From an uncultured Clostridia bacterium (lineage in GTDB: Bacteria; Bacillota; Clostridia; Christensenellales; CAG-917), in contig CANQBO010000020.1 in assembly GCA_947589475.1 (NCBI GenBank), positions 1 to 35,253 on the forward strand: 35,253 nt of DNA, in the 5' to 3' direction. Shown piece by piece: positions 8,956-17,775 of the stretch (within the stretch, counting starts at the first letter, position 1; each line of letters opens with the position of its first letter). Under the pieces are notes generated by a model. It saw only the letters and a list, made by a program, of their open reading frames with translations. It made no database searches and was not told where the DNA came from. Both the position numbers and the translations under genes were made by a program.

Positions 8956-10433
8956 AAAGGCGCATTACATTACTTTCGGTGACGCTTTTGACGCTCATCG
9001 TACTGCTCTTGCCCCTGCTTGCGGCTTGCGATCCCTCGGGCGGAGACGCTACGACGCCATCGGGCGGCGATACTCTCGTCATCTACAATTGGGAGGACTA
9101 TATCGACGGCGGAGACCGCGAAATGGGAAGAGCGCCCATTTTGGACGACTTTGCCGCATACTATCAAAGCAAGACGGGACGCACTTTGCACATCACCTAC
9201 ACCACTTTCGACACAAACGAGACCATGCTGACAAAGGTGCTCAAGGGCGACGCGCCCGTCGACCTCATATGCCCCTCGGAGTACGCAATAGAAAAGCTGT
9301 TGACGGCGGGTCTGTTGCAAAATCAAAAACAATTGTACGACTCACTCAAGCCTCAACTTGACGAGTACGGCATAAAGCTCGACGGCATGAGCAGTCTCGG
9401 GTCGGACGGCAACATCGAACCCGACGTCATGTCCGTCATCAAGTCGCAATTCGGCGAAGTGAAGAGCGGCGACCAAACTTTGGATATGACGGAGTATATG
9501 GTGCCCTATATGTGGGGGACTCTCGGCATTCTCTACAACAAAAACGTCATCTCGCAGGAGGACCTCGACACCTACGGCTGGGGCGTGCTGTGGAACGAGC
9601 AACAGAGCGACGTCCTCGAAAACAAGATACTCATGAAGGACTCCGTTCGCGACACCTATGCCGCCGCGCTGTTCTATATGTACGAATACGACCTACTTCC
9701 CGACAAGTATGCGGACATCGCCTCCGCGCAGGACATCATCAACATTACGGACGACGATATGCTCGAAGCCGCAGAAGCCATCCTCACCGAACAACGCGAA
9801 CATATCTCGGGCTATGAGGTGGACTTCGGCAAGGACGATATGCTCAACGAGGTAGTCTATGCCGACTTCGCGTGGAGCGGCGACGCGCTTTGGGCAATAG
9901 AAGAAAGCTACGACGAGGAAACGGACGACTACTACCTCGGCTATTACTGTCCCACGGGCGTCAATGAAAAAACGGGCAAACAACGCTTCTCCAACATCTG
10001 GTACGACGGCTGGGTCATTCCCACCACCGTCAAAAACTCGCTTGCGGCAATGATGTTCATCGACTATATGTGCCGTCCTCAAAGCGCCATTCGCAACTCG
10101 ATAGAGATAGGCTACACTTGCGCCGTCGCAAAGAACCTGCTTTCCTCAGACGCCGCCGTGCGCGCCTACATCGAGGAGCAGGAGTATGACATCGACGAGT
10201 ATTTCGACGACATCGGTCGCTATCCAGAGATAAATGAGTCCCTCGGCGTAATGCGCGACTTCGGCGCACGCAACGACGCCCTCGTCAATATGTGGCAACG
10301 CGCAAAAGCGGGAAGCGCGGTCAACCTTTCCCTGCTCATCATCATCGCCGTCATAGTCGGAGTCGTCCTGCTTGCCCTCGCCGCCTACTTCATCGCCCAA
10401 GCCCTCAAACTCCGTCCCCGTAAGTTAGGTTGA
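8952..10433 (+). CDS. potD: Polyamine-binding lipoprotein PotD with C-terminal membrane helix
   Basis: The start at 8952 overlaps the potC stop as ATGA and follows GGAGGT. The protein has 493 residues against about 350 for E. coli PotD. It carries a signal peptide with lipobox LAAC (lipidated Cys26). Features of the polyamine-binding lobes are visible: YNWEDY near the mature N-terminus, WGTLGILYNKN, WSGDALWAIEE and WYDGWVIPT. Tyr, Trp and Asp residues in such segments bind polyamines in known PotD proteins. Unusually, the C-terminus ends with a hydrophobic helix (about 462-484) followed by a basic tail (KLRPRKLG), so the protein should be anchored at both ends. It is last in the operon, 7 bp before a terminator-bearing repeat. 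Confidence 0.93.
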   Translation: MKRRITLLSVTLLTLIVLLLPLLAACDPSGGDATTPSGGDTLVIYNWEDYIDGGDREMGRAPILDDFAAYYQSKTGRTLHITYTTFDTNETMLTKVLKGDAPVDLICPSEYAIEKLLTAGLLQNQKQLYDSLKPQLDEYGIKLDGMSSLGSDGNIEPDVMSVIKSQFGEVKSGDQTLDMTEYMVPYMWGTLGILYNKNVISQEDLDTYGWGVLWNEQQSDVLENKILMKDSVRDTYAAALFYMYEYDLLPDKYADIASAQDIINITDDDMLEAAEAILTEQREHISGYEVDFGKDDMLNEVVYADFAWSGDALWAIEESYDEETDDYYLGYYCPTGVNEKTGKQRFSNIWYDGWVIPTTVKNSLAAMMFIDYMCRPQSAIRNSIEIGYTCAVAKNLLSSDAAVRAYIEEQEYDIDEYFDDIGRYPEINESLGVMRDFGARNDALVNMWQRAKAGSAVNLSLLIIIAVIVGVVLLALAAYFIAQALKLRPRKLG

Positions 10434-10439
10434 TATTGT

Positions 10440-10770
10440 AGTGGGCTGCTCGCCCCGCACCCTCGGCAAGGGACTTCGTCGCTTCATGCGGTACTCTGCC
10501 CCGCCCTCGGCAAAGGGCGTTTTGCCCTTTGGGTCCCAAGCTAAAAACGCGCGAACGTCGTGACTTTAGTCGCTAGTTCGCGCGCTTTTTGATTGTATGC
10601 AATGCCCAAAACTCCCACGCGAGAGCATTATACTTACGTTTGCATTGTCCGAGAGTTTTTATTCTAAAATCGGGGGATGTTTCGACTACGCTCAACATGA
10701 CAGCATAAGACAAGGGGATGCTTCGACTCCTTACCCCAAAAAACATTTCATATTTTTGCGGGGTAAAGTG
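10440..10770 (+). repeat. Terminator-associated repeat, copy 2, downstream of potD
   Basis: In plus orientation: GGGCTGCTCGCCCCGCACC, CTCGGCAAGGGACTTCGTCG, a CAAAGGGC / GCCCTTTG hairpin (10511-10531), the terminator hairpin, then AAAACTCCCACGCGAGAGC and GCATTGTCCGAGAG. It continues into half-copies of the GGGGATG-TTCGAC palindrome and a hairpin with loop CATTTCATA near 10735. The 407-bp gap between potD and the ABC transporter gene contains only this. Confidence 0.7.
10543..10590 (+). terminator. Terminator of the pot operon, within the repeat
   Basis: Arms CGCGCGAAC (10548-10556) and GTTCGCGCG (10576-10584) are perfect, with five A before and five T after the stem. It could act in both directions between the convergent potD and ABC transporter genes. 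Confidence 0.8.
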
Positions 10771-10840
10771 AGGAATCTCCTTATCCGAGCGTTCTATGCC
10801 CTCCGTCCGCTTTGTCCGTGCGACTTCTCAACGCGTGCCG

Positions 10841-13489
10841 TCAGTCCTTTTTCCGCAGGATCTGCATGGGTTTTATGCGGCTTAGTTTGATGAGCGGGAT
10901 GACGACCGAAAGCGTCGTTATGGCTACGACGGCGGCGAGAGAGATCGCCATCATTGCGCCGTTGAAACGTATCAAGGTCATATTTTTGAAGGACCCGTTG
11001 TGCATAAACGAGGCGAGGCCCGCCGTAACAAGTCCGTTGACCACGGTGATAAGTCCTGCCTGCCCTATCACGGTGACGAGGCAAACTACCACGCCCGCAA
11101 AAAGCATTTGCAAAAGGAATATGCCCGCGACGCTCGAGGAGCCTGCGCCTAGAGACCTCATTACGCCGATCTCATGGACGCGACTGCGCACGCTTCTGAA
11201 GGCAAAGGCTATGAGCATTACGAGACCCACGCCGAGCAGTATGAGCGAGAGCGCCAAAAACAGATCCGAGTACACCTTCATCACTCTTGCGACGAGCAAC
11301 AGGTCGGAATACACGCCCGCGTTTGGCACATAGCCGAGAGATGAGGCGCGGTCGAGCACATTCTCTATGCCGTTTGCGGAATCGAACACGAGCGAATAGG
11401 CAAACACGTCCCTTTCGCGCAGATATTCGAAATCATCGTCGCCGACATACATAAATCCGTACTCGCCCCACGTCCCCTTGACATTCAGCGTGAGTTGCGA
11501 TATCGGATCTTGCTTGAAGATGTCCGAAGGCTCGTAGTCCACGATCGTGATAGTGCGAGGCTCAAACTGAGAATAGTCTTCGCTTGTGATGTGCGTGCCG
11601 AAAAGTTGATTGTAAAAATTGCGCGACAAATACGCCTCGCCCTTGTTGAGGTGCGGCATACCCTCGTGAGAACTTCCTACAGACGCCCCGCCTTGAAAAG
11701 CGTCCATGAGCGGCGAGCCGTTCTCATCAAAGATGTTCGCGTTGAAAATGTATGCGATGCTTCTCGCCTCATAGGGTTTTTGTTTTGTCGCTTCGATATA
11801 ATTTTCTTCTATGGAATACGCGATATTCAGCCTCGTCTGCGCGTCCGTCAAAAACTCGGCGTACTCATCCGAAGTCGCAAGCGCCGTCTTGTCCCTTTCA
11901 GACATCAGTCCGTCCGAGAGCGCATTGTTGTACATGTCAAAAAGTTTTGCATGCCTCTGTTTGTAATCCGTCTTTATGACAGCGTTGATATAATATTTGT
12001 TGTTATATTCCGATTTGTCTATGCCGAGCAGAGCGCCGTAGCCGTCCGCCGTGACGAGAGTGGGATTTGCTTTCAAAATGCCGTCCGCAAAATAGTCCGT
12101 GATGATTATGCCGTACGGTTTGTCGTCAAGCTTGCCCGCAAGCACCTCTATCTCGCCGAACTGCCTTTCCAAAAAGTCAATATCCGTGACGAGCACGCCG
12201 AGCATTTCGTCCGCATATATGCTTTCGTACAGTTTGTCCTGTCTTTTCATCTCGCCCTTTAACATGCCGCTGTACAGCTCGCCGCCGTTTGTTACAGCCA
12301 TATTGTACAGTTTGAAAATGTTTCCCTCGTAGCCCAACGCTCTGAAAGCGTCCTCATCGCCGTCCTGCACGCGATATATTTTGTTGAGAGCAAGGCTGTC
12401 GAAAGCGCCAGACGCCGTCATATCCTTTTGCAATACCGTGACTCCGTTCGTGCTCAATGCGTTATCGCTGAAAATTGCGGCGCCGTCAAACATGTACATC
12501 TCAAGGCAGACCGCAAACATCATAACGGTGAGCGCCGTCACAAGCACCGCTACGATGAGGGAGGGCACGCTCAAAAATCTAAAACTCAGCCGCGCGGTCC
12601 CTTTAAGGGACATATGCGGCTTTTTCATATTCGCGGCGCGGTTTTCCTCCGCTTTCGAAAGCGTAGTCGCGGGCGTAGGCTCGAAACGTTCGCGCCGCCT
12701 CTTTATCGTCGCGTTTCCGCGCTTTACGGCGTCGTTGACAAGCCTAAGTTGCTCGTCGTCCAGCCTGCCGTCGGGCAGAGTGACGACATTCCCCTCTATC
12801 AAAGGTTGCCCCTCGTCGTCCGTCCGCGTGACGTCGCGCACGATTCTGCCCTCGCCAAGCTCGATTATCCTGTCCGCATAGGCATTTGCCGCGTCCATGC
12901 TGTGCGAGACGACGACTACAAGCCTGTCCTTTGCAAGTTCCTTCAAGAGGTTGAGTATCTGCTTCGAAGTCACGCTGTCCAAATTTCCCGTGGGTTCGTC
13001 CGCGAGTATGAGGCGCGGGTCCTTGATTATCGCCCTCGCTATTGCGACGCGCTGTTGCTGTCCCCCGCTCATCTCGGCGGGATAGCGCTTTTCATAGCCT
13101 TCGAGCCCTACTTTCCGAAGCGTTTCGCTCACGAGAGCGTCATTCGCCTCCCCTTTGAGGTCGAGCGCGAATCCGACGTTTTGCGCCACCGTGAGTTTGT
13201 CTATCAAATGGAAATCTTGAAAAACAAATCCGAGATAGTCCGCCCTGTAGCCGTCAAAACTTTTCTCGCTTCTCATCTCGGAAAATTCCAGCCCGTCCAC
13301 GGAGACGGCGCCCTCTGTCGCCTCGTCCAGCCCGCCGAGCAGGTTTAAAAGCGTGGACTTTCCGCTTCCGCTCTTGCCCACGATAAACACCATGCCCCTG
13401 TCGGGAAGCGTAAAACTCACACCGTCGAGCGCGGTAACGCTCAACTTCTTATCCTTGTAGATTTTTGTCAAGTCGCAAACAGTTATCAT
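10841..13489 (-). CDS. ABC transporter, ATPase fused to FtsX/MacB-type permease
   Basis: The 882-residue membrane protein is counted from the ATG at 13489, where the conserved MITVCDLTKIYK begins. ATPase domain (about 1-230): Walker A GKSGSGKST (38-46), Q-loop Gln91, signature MSGGQ (140-144), Walker B LILADE with Glu165, His196. A charged linker and a first membrane helix (about 325-345) are followed by an extracytoplasmic domain of roughly 380 residues and three C-terminal helices, with HEIGVMRSLGAG as in FtsX/MacB permeases and a final LSRIKPMQILRKKD. Such single-chain half-transporters act on lipoproteins, peptides or antibiotics at the cell surface; the substrate here is unknown. A TTGACA-N17-TAAGAT promoter ends 7 nt before the ATG, and no Shine-Dalgarno is visible. 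Confidence 0.9.
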   Translation of the reverse strand: MITVCDLTKIYKDKKLSVTALDGVSFTLPDRGMVFIVGKSGSGKSTLLNLLGGLDEATEGAVSVDGLEFSEMRSEKSFDGYRADYLGFVFQDFHLIDKLTVAQNVGFALDLKGEANDALVSETLRKVGLEGYEKRYPAEMSGGQQQRVAIARAIIKDPRLILADEPTGNLDSVTSKQILNLLKELAKDRLVVVVSHSMDAANAYADRIIELGEGRIVRDVTRTDDEGQPLIEGNVVTLPDGRLDDEQLRLVNDAVKRGNATIKRRRERFEPTPATTLSKAEENRAANMKKPHMSLKGTARLSFRFLSVPSLIVAVLVTALTVMMFAVCLEMYMFDGAAIFSDNALSTNGVTVLQKDMTASGAFDSLALNKIYRVQDGDEDAFRALGYEGNIFKLYNMAVTNGGELYSGMLKGEMKRQDKLYESIYADEMLGVLVTDIDFLERQFGEIEVLAGKLDDKPYGIIITDYFADGILKANPTLVTADGYGALLGIDKSEYNNKYYINAVIKTDYKQRHAKLFDMYNNALSDGLMSERDKTALATSDEYAEFLTDAQTRLNIAYSIEENYIEATKQKPYEARSIAYIFNANIFDENGSPLMDAFQGGASVGSSHEGMPHLNKGEAYLSRNFYNQLFGTHITSEDYSQFEPRTITIVDYEPSDIFKQDPISQLTLNVKGTWGEYGFMYVGDDDFEYLRERDVFAYSLVFDSANGIENVLDRASSLGYVPNAGVYSDLLLVARVMKVYSDLFLALSLILLGVGLVMLIAFAFRSVRSRVHEIGVMRSLGAGSSSVAGIFLLQMLFAGVVVCLVTVIGQAGLITVVNGLVTAGLASFMHNGSFKNMTLIRFNGAMMAISLAAVVAITTLSVVIPLIKLSRIKPMQILRKKD

Positions 13490-13496
13490 AATAAAA

Positions 13497-13525
13497 ATCT
13501 TATATTCCAAAGCGCCGCCTGTCAA
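13497..13525 (-). promoter_or_regulatory. Promoter of the ABC transporter gene, likely leaderless
   Basis: On the minus strand TTGACA (13520-13525), 17 nt, TAAGAT (13497-13502). The ATG at 13489 lies 7 nt beyond the -10 box, so transcription should begin at or beside the start codon. Confidence 0.6.
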
Positions 13526-13529
13526 GAGC

Positions 13530-13549
13530 TAACGCGTATATGCGCGTTA
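13530..13549. promoter_or_regulatory. Near-palindrome between divergent promoters
   Basis: TAACGCG and CGCGTTA flank a 6-nt centre. The site lies between the divergent promoters of the ABC transporter gene and the yhbY-like gene, so it could be an operator. No matching regulator is adjacent. Confidence 0.35.
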
Positions 13550-13552
13550 TAT

Positions 13553-13581
13553 TTGACAAACGAGGCGAAAAAGCTTATGCT
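13553..13581 (+). promoter_or_regulatory. Promoter of the yhbY-like gene
   Basis: TTGACA (13553-13558) and TATGCT (13576-13581) are spaced by 17 nt, about 80 bp before the start codon at 13663. Confidence 0.55.
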
Positions 13582-13662
13582 ATAAGGGATAATTTCTAAC
13601 AGCATGTCAAAAAATCTCGACGCGCAAAATCGCCTCGCTTCGAGATCGAAGGAGAAAAAATT

Positions 13663-13956
13663 ATGCTTACAAGTTCTCAGCGCGCCCGCTTACGCGGCAT
13701 AGCGCAAAATTTGACGCCCATATTCCACGTCGGAAAAAACGGCATGAACGAAAATTTCGTGCGCGACGTTTGCACTGCCCTCGACGTGCACGAGCTTATC
13801 AAGATCGCCGTGCTGAAAAACGCGGACGTTTCGGCAAAGGACGCTATGGAGGAGCTGTGCTCGCTTACGGGCGCGGAACCCGTGGGCGCAATAGGAAGCA
13901 AATTCGTCGTCTACCGCTACTCCCAAAAAGAAGGCGTGGAGCATATCGCGTTTTGA
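13663..13956 (+). CDS. yhbY: YhbY-like CRM-domain RNA-binding protein
   Basis: The 97-residue protein spans one CRS1-YhbY (CRM) domain. Signature elements are LRGIAQNLTPIFHVGKNG with the GxxG-like GKNG loop (24-27) and HELIKI (43-48), followed by the closing IGSKFVVYR strand. Bacterial YhbY associates with pre-50S ribosomal particles and is thought to aid assembly. GGAG (13651-13654) lies 8 nt before the ATG. It stands between the divergent ABC transporter gene and a 60-aa protein gene that has its own promoter, so it is probably monocistronic. Confidence 0.92.
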   Translation: MLTSSQRARLRGIAQNLTPIFHVGKNGMNENFVRDVCTALDVHELIKIAVLKNADVSAKDAMEELCSLTGAEPVGAIGSKFVVYRYSQKEGVEHIAF

Positions 13957-14015
13957 CGCTCAAAGCACGCCGCAAGCCCCGTCAAACGCGCGGATCTTGC
14001 AAGATGTAATGTATT

Positions 14016-14045
14016 TTGCAAAAAATTCGCGTCGCGCATTATACT
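14016..14045 (+). promoter_or_regulatory. Promoter of the 60-aa protein gene
   Basis: TTGCAA (14016-14021), an 18-nt spacer and TATACT (14040-14045) precede a leader of about 55 nt. Confidence 0.5.
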
Positions 14046-14106
14046 TGTATGAGAAGCGACAAAACTCACGACGTATGCTCGATTTTGCATATGAGAGGAC
14101 AAAAAT

Positions 14107-14289
14107 ATGGATTATGAAAAAAAGCGTTTGACCCCTGTCGTCGAAGAAGAGGCGTCCGAGGCGGATACAGCGGCAAGGAAGCAAGCGCGCGAGGCTCTTA
14201 AACGCGCAAGACAGGAGACCGAACGCTACAAACAAAAATATTTCGAGCTTTACGACGATGTGAAGATCTCGCACCGCGAGGATTGGTGA
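14107..14289 (+). CDS. Small, highly charged, probably helical protein of unknown function
   Basis: The 60-residue product is not recognised. Residues about 17-50 are rich in Ala, Arg, Lys, Glu and Gln (AARKQAREALKRARQETERY), which suggests one amphipathic helix or short coiled coil. There is no signal peptide, membrane segment or Cys. It appears to be a real gene because it has its own promoter, a GAGAGGA ribosome site about 8 nt before the ATG, and a terminator-bearing repeat starting within 10 bp of its stop, like other true genes here. Confidence 0.6.
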   Translation: MDYEKKRLTPVVEEEASEADTAARKQAREALKRARQETERYKQKYFELYDDVKISHREDW

Positions 14290-14297
14290 ACCCTTTG

Positions 14298-14635
14298 CGG
14301 GGCTACTCGCCGCTCTATGTGGGCTACTCGCCCACACCCCGGCAAGGGAGCCTATGCGAGGCTCTGCCCCGCACCCCGGCAAGGGACTTCGTCCCCTGCA
14401 CTCCAAGCTAAAAACGCGCAAACGTCGCAACTTTTCGTTGCTAGTTTGCGCGTTTTTAATGGTATGCATGTGTCGAAACTCCCGCGTGAAAGCTTGTTAT
14501 TGACGTTGACAATGTCCGAGAGTTTTTATTCTAAAACCGGGGGATGTTTCGACTCCGCTCAACATGACAGCATAAGACAAGGGGATGTTTAGACTCCTTA
14601 CCCCACAAAAACATTTAATATTTTTGCCGGGACCC
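14298..14635 (+). repeat. Terminator-associated repeat, copy 3
   Basis: Same module order as the copy behind potD: GGGCTACTCGCCCACACCCC, GGCAAGGGACTTCGTCC, AAGCTAAAAACGCGC hairpin, AAACTCCCGCGTGAAAGC, ACAATGTCCGAGAG, then GGGGGATGTTTCGACTCC half-palindromes and a hairpin with loop CATTTAATA near 14605. The 656-bp gap before trkA contains this, one more hairpin (14691-14721) and the trkA promoters. Confidence 0.7.
14410..14457 (+). terminator. Terminator hairpin within repeat copy 3
   Basis: Perfect 14-bp arms AAAAACGCGCAAAC (14410-14423) and GTTTGCGCGTTTTT (14444-14457) end in a T-tract. Confidence 0.8.
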
Positions 14636-14690
14636 CGTTCCGCGCAACATGATAGGTTATATATAATGTCATTTCGATCGATACGGGGGT

Positions 14691-14721
14691 CCCCGCAAAA
14701 TTACGCAGTGATTTTGCGTGG
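14691..14721. repeat. Isolated hairpin of the modular family
   Basis: Arms CCCCGCAAAAT (14691-14701) and ATTTTGCGTGG (14711-14721) enclose TACGCAGTG, the exact reverse complement of the loop CACTGCGTA in the hairpins at 1237 and 34806. Confidence 0.6.
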
Positions 14722-14852
14722 TAAAGTGAGAAATCCCCCTGTCCGAGCGATTGTACAACCTCTGTCCGAGCTTAACGCAAAACTCGGGCAGAGGTCAATT
14801 TACGAAACTTTTTGGCATTTTACGATATTTTGGCGTTTTTGACCGTTTTTGA

Positions 14853-14913
14853 TTGTATAAATAACAAAAGGGTGATATAATGCTTTGGCATAGTAGAGGG
14901 ACTTTCTTATAAT
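14853..14913 (+). promoter_or_regulatory. Tandem promoters of trkA-trkH
   Basis: P1: TTGTAT (14853-14858), 17 nt, TATAAT (14876-14881). P2: TTGGCA (14885-14890), 17 nt, TATAAT (14908-14913). P2 is the better match and gives a leader of about 26 nt with AGGGGA before the trkA start. Confidence 0.65.
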
Positions 14914-14945
14914 AAAAGAGTAACAATATAAGTTTTAGGGGAAAC

Positions 14946-16298
14946 ATGGACATTATCATAGTAGGATTGGGCGCTGTCGGCAGTACTATAATGGAAGAGC
15001 TTTCAAGCGAGGAGCACAACATTGTCGTTGTGGACCTCAATTCGGTGAAAGTCGAGGACGCCGTCAACGCATACGACGTCAAGGGCGTCATCGGCAACGG
15101 CGCAAGCTCGGACGTGCTCAAAGAGGCAAACGTAAACTCGGCGGATCTGCTTATCGCGGCGACTTCGGACGACGAGTTGAACATACTCTGTTGCATCATC
15201 GCAAGCAAGTTGGGGGCAAAAAAGACCATCGCACGCGCTTCCAAACCCGAATATTCGGAGCTTTTCAAGACGGACGGCGACCTCGGACTCAATCTCATGG
15301 TCAATCCGCAATACGAGGCGGCGATGGAAATTTATCGCATGTTGCGCTTCCCTTCCGCAATAAAAGTCAACGAATTCAGCGGCGGCAAGGTGGAACTTGT
15401 GGAGTTCCGCGTACCAAAGGACTCCCCTCTTCAAGGGCTTTCCCTCAAAAACCTGGGAAAGAATTTCAAGGCGAAAGTGCTCATCTGTGCGGCTCAACGC
15501 GGCGGGCGTCCCATCATCCCGACGGGCGATTTTGTCATAGCGGCGGAGGACAGGCTTTTCCTCACGGCGACGCAAAAAAACATTTACGCCTTTTTCAAAC
15601 AGCTCGGCTGGAACAAGCCGTCTAAGTCCGTCATGATCGTGGGCGCCTCCACTACGGCATACTATTTGTGCGAAGCGCTCGAGGCGCTCGGCATCCACAT
15701 CAAACTCATAGAGCGCAACCGCAAAAAGTGCATCGCTTTCTCAGAAAAACTCAAAAAAACGGACGTAATATGCGGGGACGGCACGGATCACGACATTTTG
15801 ATCGACGAGGGCATCACCTATACGGACGCTTTTGTCGCGCTTGGCAATATGGACGAGCAAAACATAATCATGAGCATGTTTGCAAACTCCATGGGAGTGC
15901 CGAAAGTCATCACGAAGATAGACCAACTAAGCTATTACGACATGTTGCAAAAGAGCGGAATATACTCCGCCGTATCCACAAAGACGTCCACCGCGGACGA
16001 GATCATCCGCTTCGTACGCCTGACCGAGAGCAAGGAGTCTGCGTCGGTCAAACGCATATTCCACATCATAGACGACTCGACGGAAATTTTGGAATTCGAG
16101 GCGACGGAAAGCTTTGAACGCTTCGAAGTGCCCATACAAGATCTGCATCTCAAAAAACAATTGCTTGTGGCGGGGATAATCCGCGATGGGGAGCTTATCA
16201 CCCCGTCGGGACAGGACGTCATCAAGCTTCACGACAACGTCATCATAGTCACTCTCGAGGAGGGACTCGCTTCTCTCGGCGACATTCTGAACGATTGA
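14946..16298 (+). CDS. trkA: Trk potassium uptake regulatory protein TrkA
   Basis: The 450-residue peripheral membrane protein gates the TrkH channel in response to nucleotides. It has the two-fold RCK architecture: RCK_N 1 with NAD-type loop GLGAVG (7-12) and VVVD at the end of the second strand, RCK_C 1 (about 140-215), RCK_N 2 from about 228 and RCK_C 2 at the end (about 365-450). The second nucleotide loop reads GASTTA, so its Gly-rich motif is degenerate and only the first site may bind NAD(H) normally. The start follows AGGGGA. trkH begins 2 nt after the stop, so the two form an operon. Confidence 0.95.
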   Translation: MDIIIVGLGAVGSTIMEELSSEEHNIVVVDLNSVKVEDAVNAYDVKGVIGNGASSDVLKEANVNSADLLIAATSDDELNILCCIIASKLGAKKTIARASKPEYSELFKTDGDLGLNLMVNPQYEAAMEIYRMLRFPSAIKVNEFSGGKVELVEFRVPKDSPLQGLSLKNLGKNFKAKVLICAAQRGGRPIIPTGDFVIAAEDRLFLTATQKNIYAFFKQLGWNKPSKSVMIVGASTTAYYLCEALEALGIHIKLIERNRKKCIAFSEKLKKTDVICGDGTDHDILIDEGITYTDAFVALGNMDEQNIIMSMFANSMGVPKVITKIDQLSYYDMLQKSGIYSAVSTKTSTADEIIRFVRLTESKESASVKRIFHIIDDSTEILEFEATESFERFEVPIQDLHLKKQLLVAGIIRDGELITPSGQDVIKLHDNVIIVTLEEGLASLGDILND

Positions 16299-16299
16299 T

Positions 16300-17769
16300 A
16301 TGAACTACCGCCTTATCGTATTTGTATTCGGAGAAATTGCCCTGATAATCGGCGCGCTGATGAGCGTGCCTCTGTTCATGTCGCTGGGCTTTCATGAAAA
16401 CGCGGCGACGACGGGCTTTGCGGTGGCGATCGCGGTGTGCGTTGCTCTCGGCATATTGGGACTTGTCCTGCGCCCGCCCAAAGACAAGCGCGATCTGCGC
16501 CCATCCAGCGGTTTTGCGATATGCGGTCTTTTCTGGATGCTCATCGCGATGATAGGCGCGCTCCCCTTCTGCGTCTCTAAGGCGATACCAAACTACATCG
16601 ACGCGCTTTTCGAGACGGTGTCGGGCTTCACGACGACGGGCTCGAGCATAATCCCCGCCGTCGAGGACATTCCGCGCTCCCTGCTCTTCTGGCGCGCTCT
16701 TACGCAGTGGATAGGCGGCATGGGCGTGCTTGTTTTCATCATCGCCATACTGCCGCGCAACGACAAGATGTCCACCGCGCTCGCAAAGGCCGAGATCCCC
16801 GGTCCGCAATTCGGCAAGCTGGTCAGCAAGCTCCGCTTCACGTCGCGCATACTCTACGCGATATACATCGCCCTCACTCTCATGCTTGTCGCCATACTCT
16901 GCATATGCGGTATGCCCGTGTTCGACGCCTTCTGTCACGCGTTTTCCACGGCTTCCACGGGCGGATTTTCCGTGCTCAACGGCGGAATACTCGCCTACAA
17001 CAGCATAGGCATCGAAATGACGATAACGATTTTCATGATATTGTTTTCCGTCAACTTCAACATCTACTATTTCATCCTCATCGGGCACGTTTTCAAAGCG
17101 CTCAAAAACGAGGAGCTTATTTGTCTGCTCCTCATCTATTTCGGCACCGTCGCGGCGATCGTCGCAAACCTCTGCATTACAAAGACGTATTCAAGCTTCG
17201 GCGAGGCGCTGAGATACACCTCTTTCAATGTGGCGAGCGTGATGTCCACCACCGGCTTCGGTACGGGGGACTTCGCTAAATGGCCCGTACTGTCTCAAGC
17301 GCTCCTAATCGGGGTGATGTGCATAGGCGGCTCGGCGGGTTCCACCGCGGGCGGTCTGAAGGTGTCAAGGCTCATAATCCTGTCGAAGTCCTCATTCAAC
17401 AGCTTGCGAAACACTCTCTCGCCCCGCTCAGTGCGCGCGCTTAAAATAGACGGCAAAGCCCTCGACGACGCGACCGTCACCAACGTGAGAAGTTTCCTCA
17501 TCCTGTACGTCTTTATCGTCGTCATTTCCACCGTGCTCGTGTCCATAGGCGGAGGCATGAGCGACTCGTTTGAGACCAACTTCTCCGCCGTCATCGCGTG
17601 CTTCAACAACATCGGACCGGGCATAGGCGCAGTCGGTCCCTACGGCAGCTATGCGGGCTTCAACATCTTTGCAAAGATAGTCCTCACCTTTGATATGCTT
17701 CTCGGCAGACTTGAAATACTGCCCATATTGCTCATTTTCACTCCCAAATCCTGGCGCAGGATCAAATAA
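16300..17769 (+). CDS. trkH: Trk potassium uptake channel subunit TrkH
   Basis: The 489-residue multi-pass membrane protein belongs to the SKT superfamily with four pore-loop repeats. The selectivity-filter segments are recognisable: TVSGFTTTGSS, STASTGGFS, TTGFGTGDF and FNNIGPGIGAVGP, each with the key Gly. It imports K+ and is gated by TrkA. The ATG lies 2 nt after the trkA stop without a convincing own ribosome site, so translational coupling is likely. A symmetrical terminator-bearing repeat separates it from the convergent pfkA. Confidence 0.95.
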   Translation: MNYRLIVFVFGEIALIIGALMSVPLFMSLGFHENAATTGFAVAIAVCVALGILGLVLRPPKDKRDLRPSSGFAICGLFWMLIAMIGALPFCVSKAIPNYIDALFETVSGFTTTGSSIIPAVEDIPRSLLFWRALTQWIGGMGVLVFIIAILPRNDKMSTALAKAEIPGPQFGKLVSKLRFTSRILYAIYIALTLMLVAILCICGMPVFDAFCHAFSTASTGGFSVLNGGILAYNSIGIEMTITIFMILFSVNFNIYYFILIGHVFKALKNEELICLLLIYFGTVAAIVANLCITKTYSSFGEALRYTSFNVASVMSTTGFGTGDFAKWPVLSQALLIGVMCIGGSAGSTAGGLKVSRLIILSKSSFNSLRNTLSPRSVRALKIDGKALDDATVTNVRSFLILYVFIVVISTVLVSIGGGMSDSFETNFSAVIACFNNIGPGIGAVGPYGSYAGFNIFAKIVLTFDMLLGRLEILPILLIFTPKSWRRIK

Positions 17770-17775
17770 AATTTA

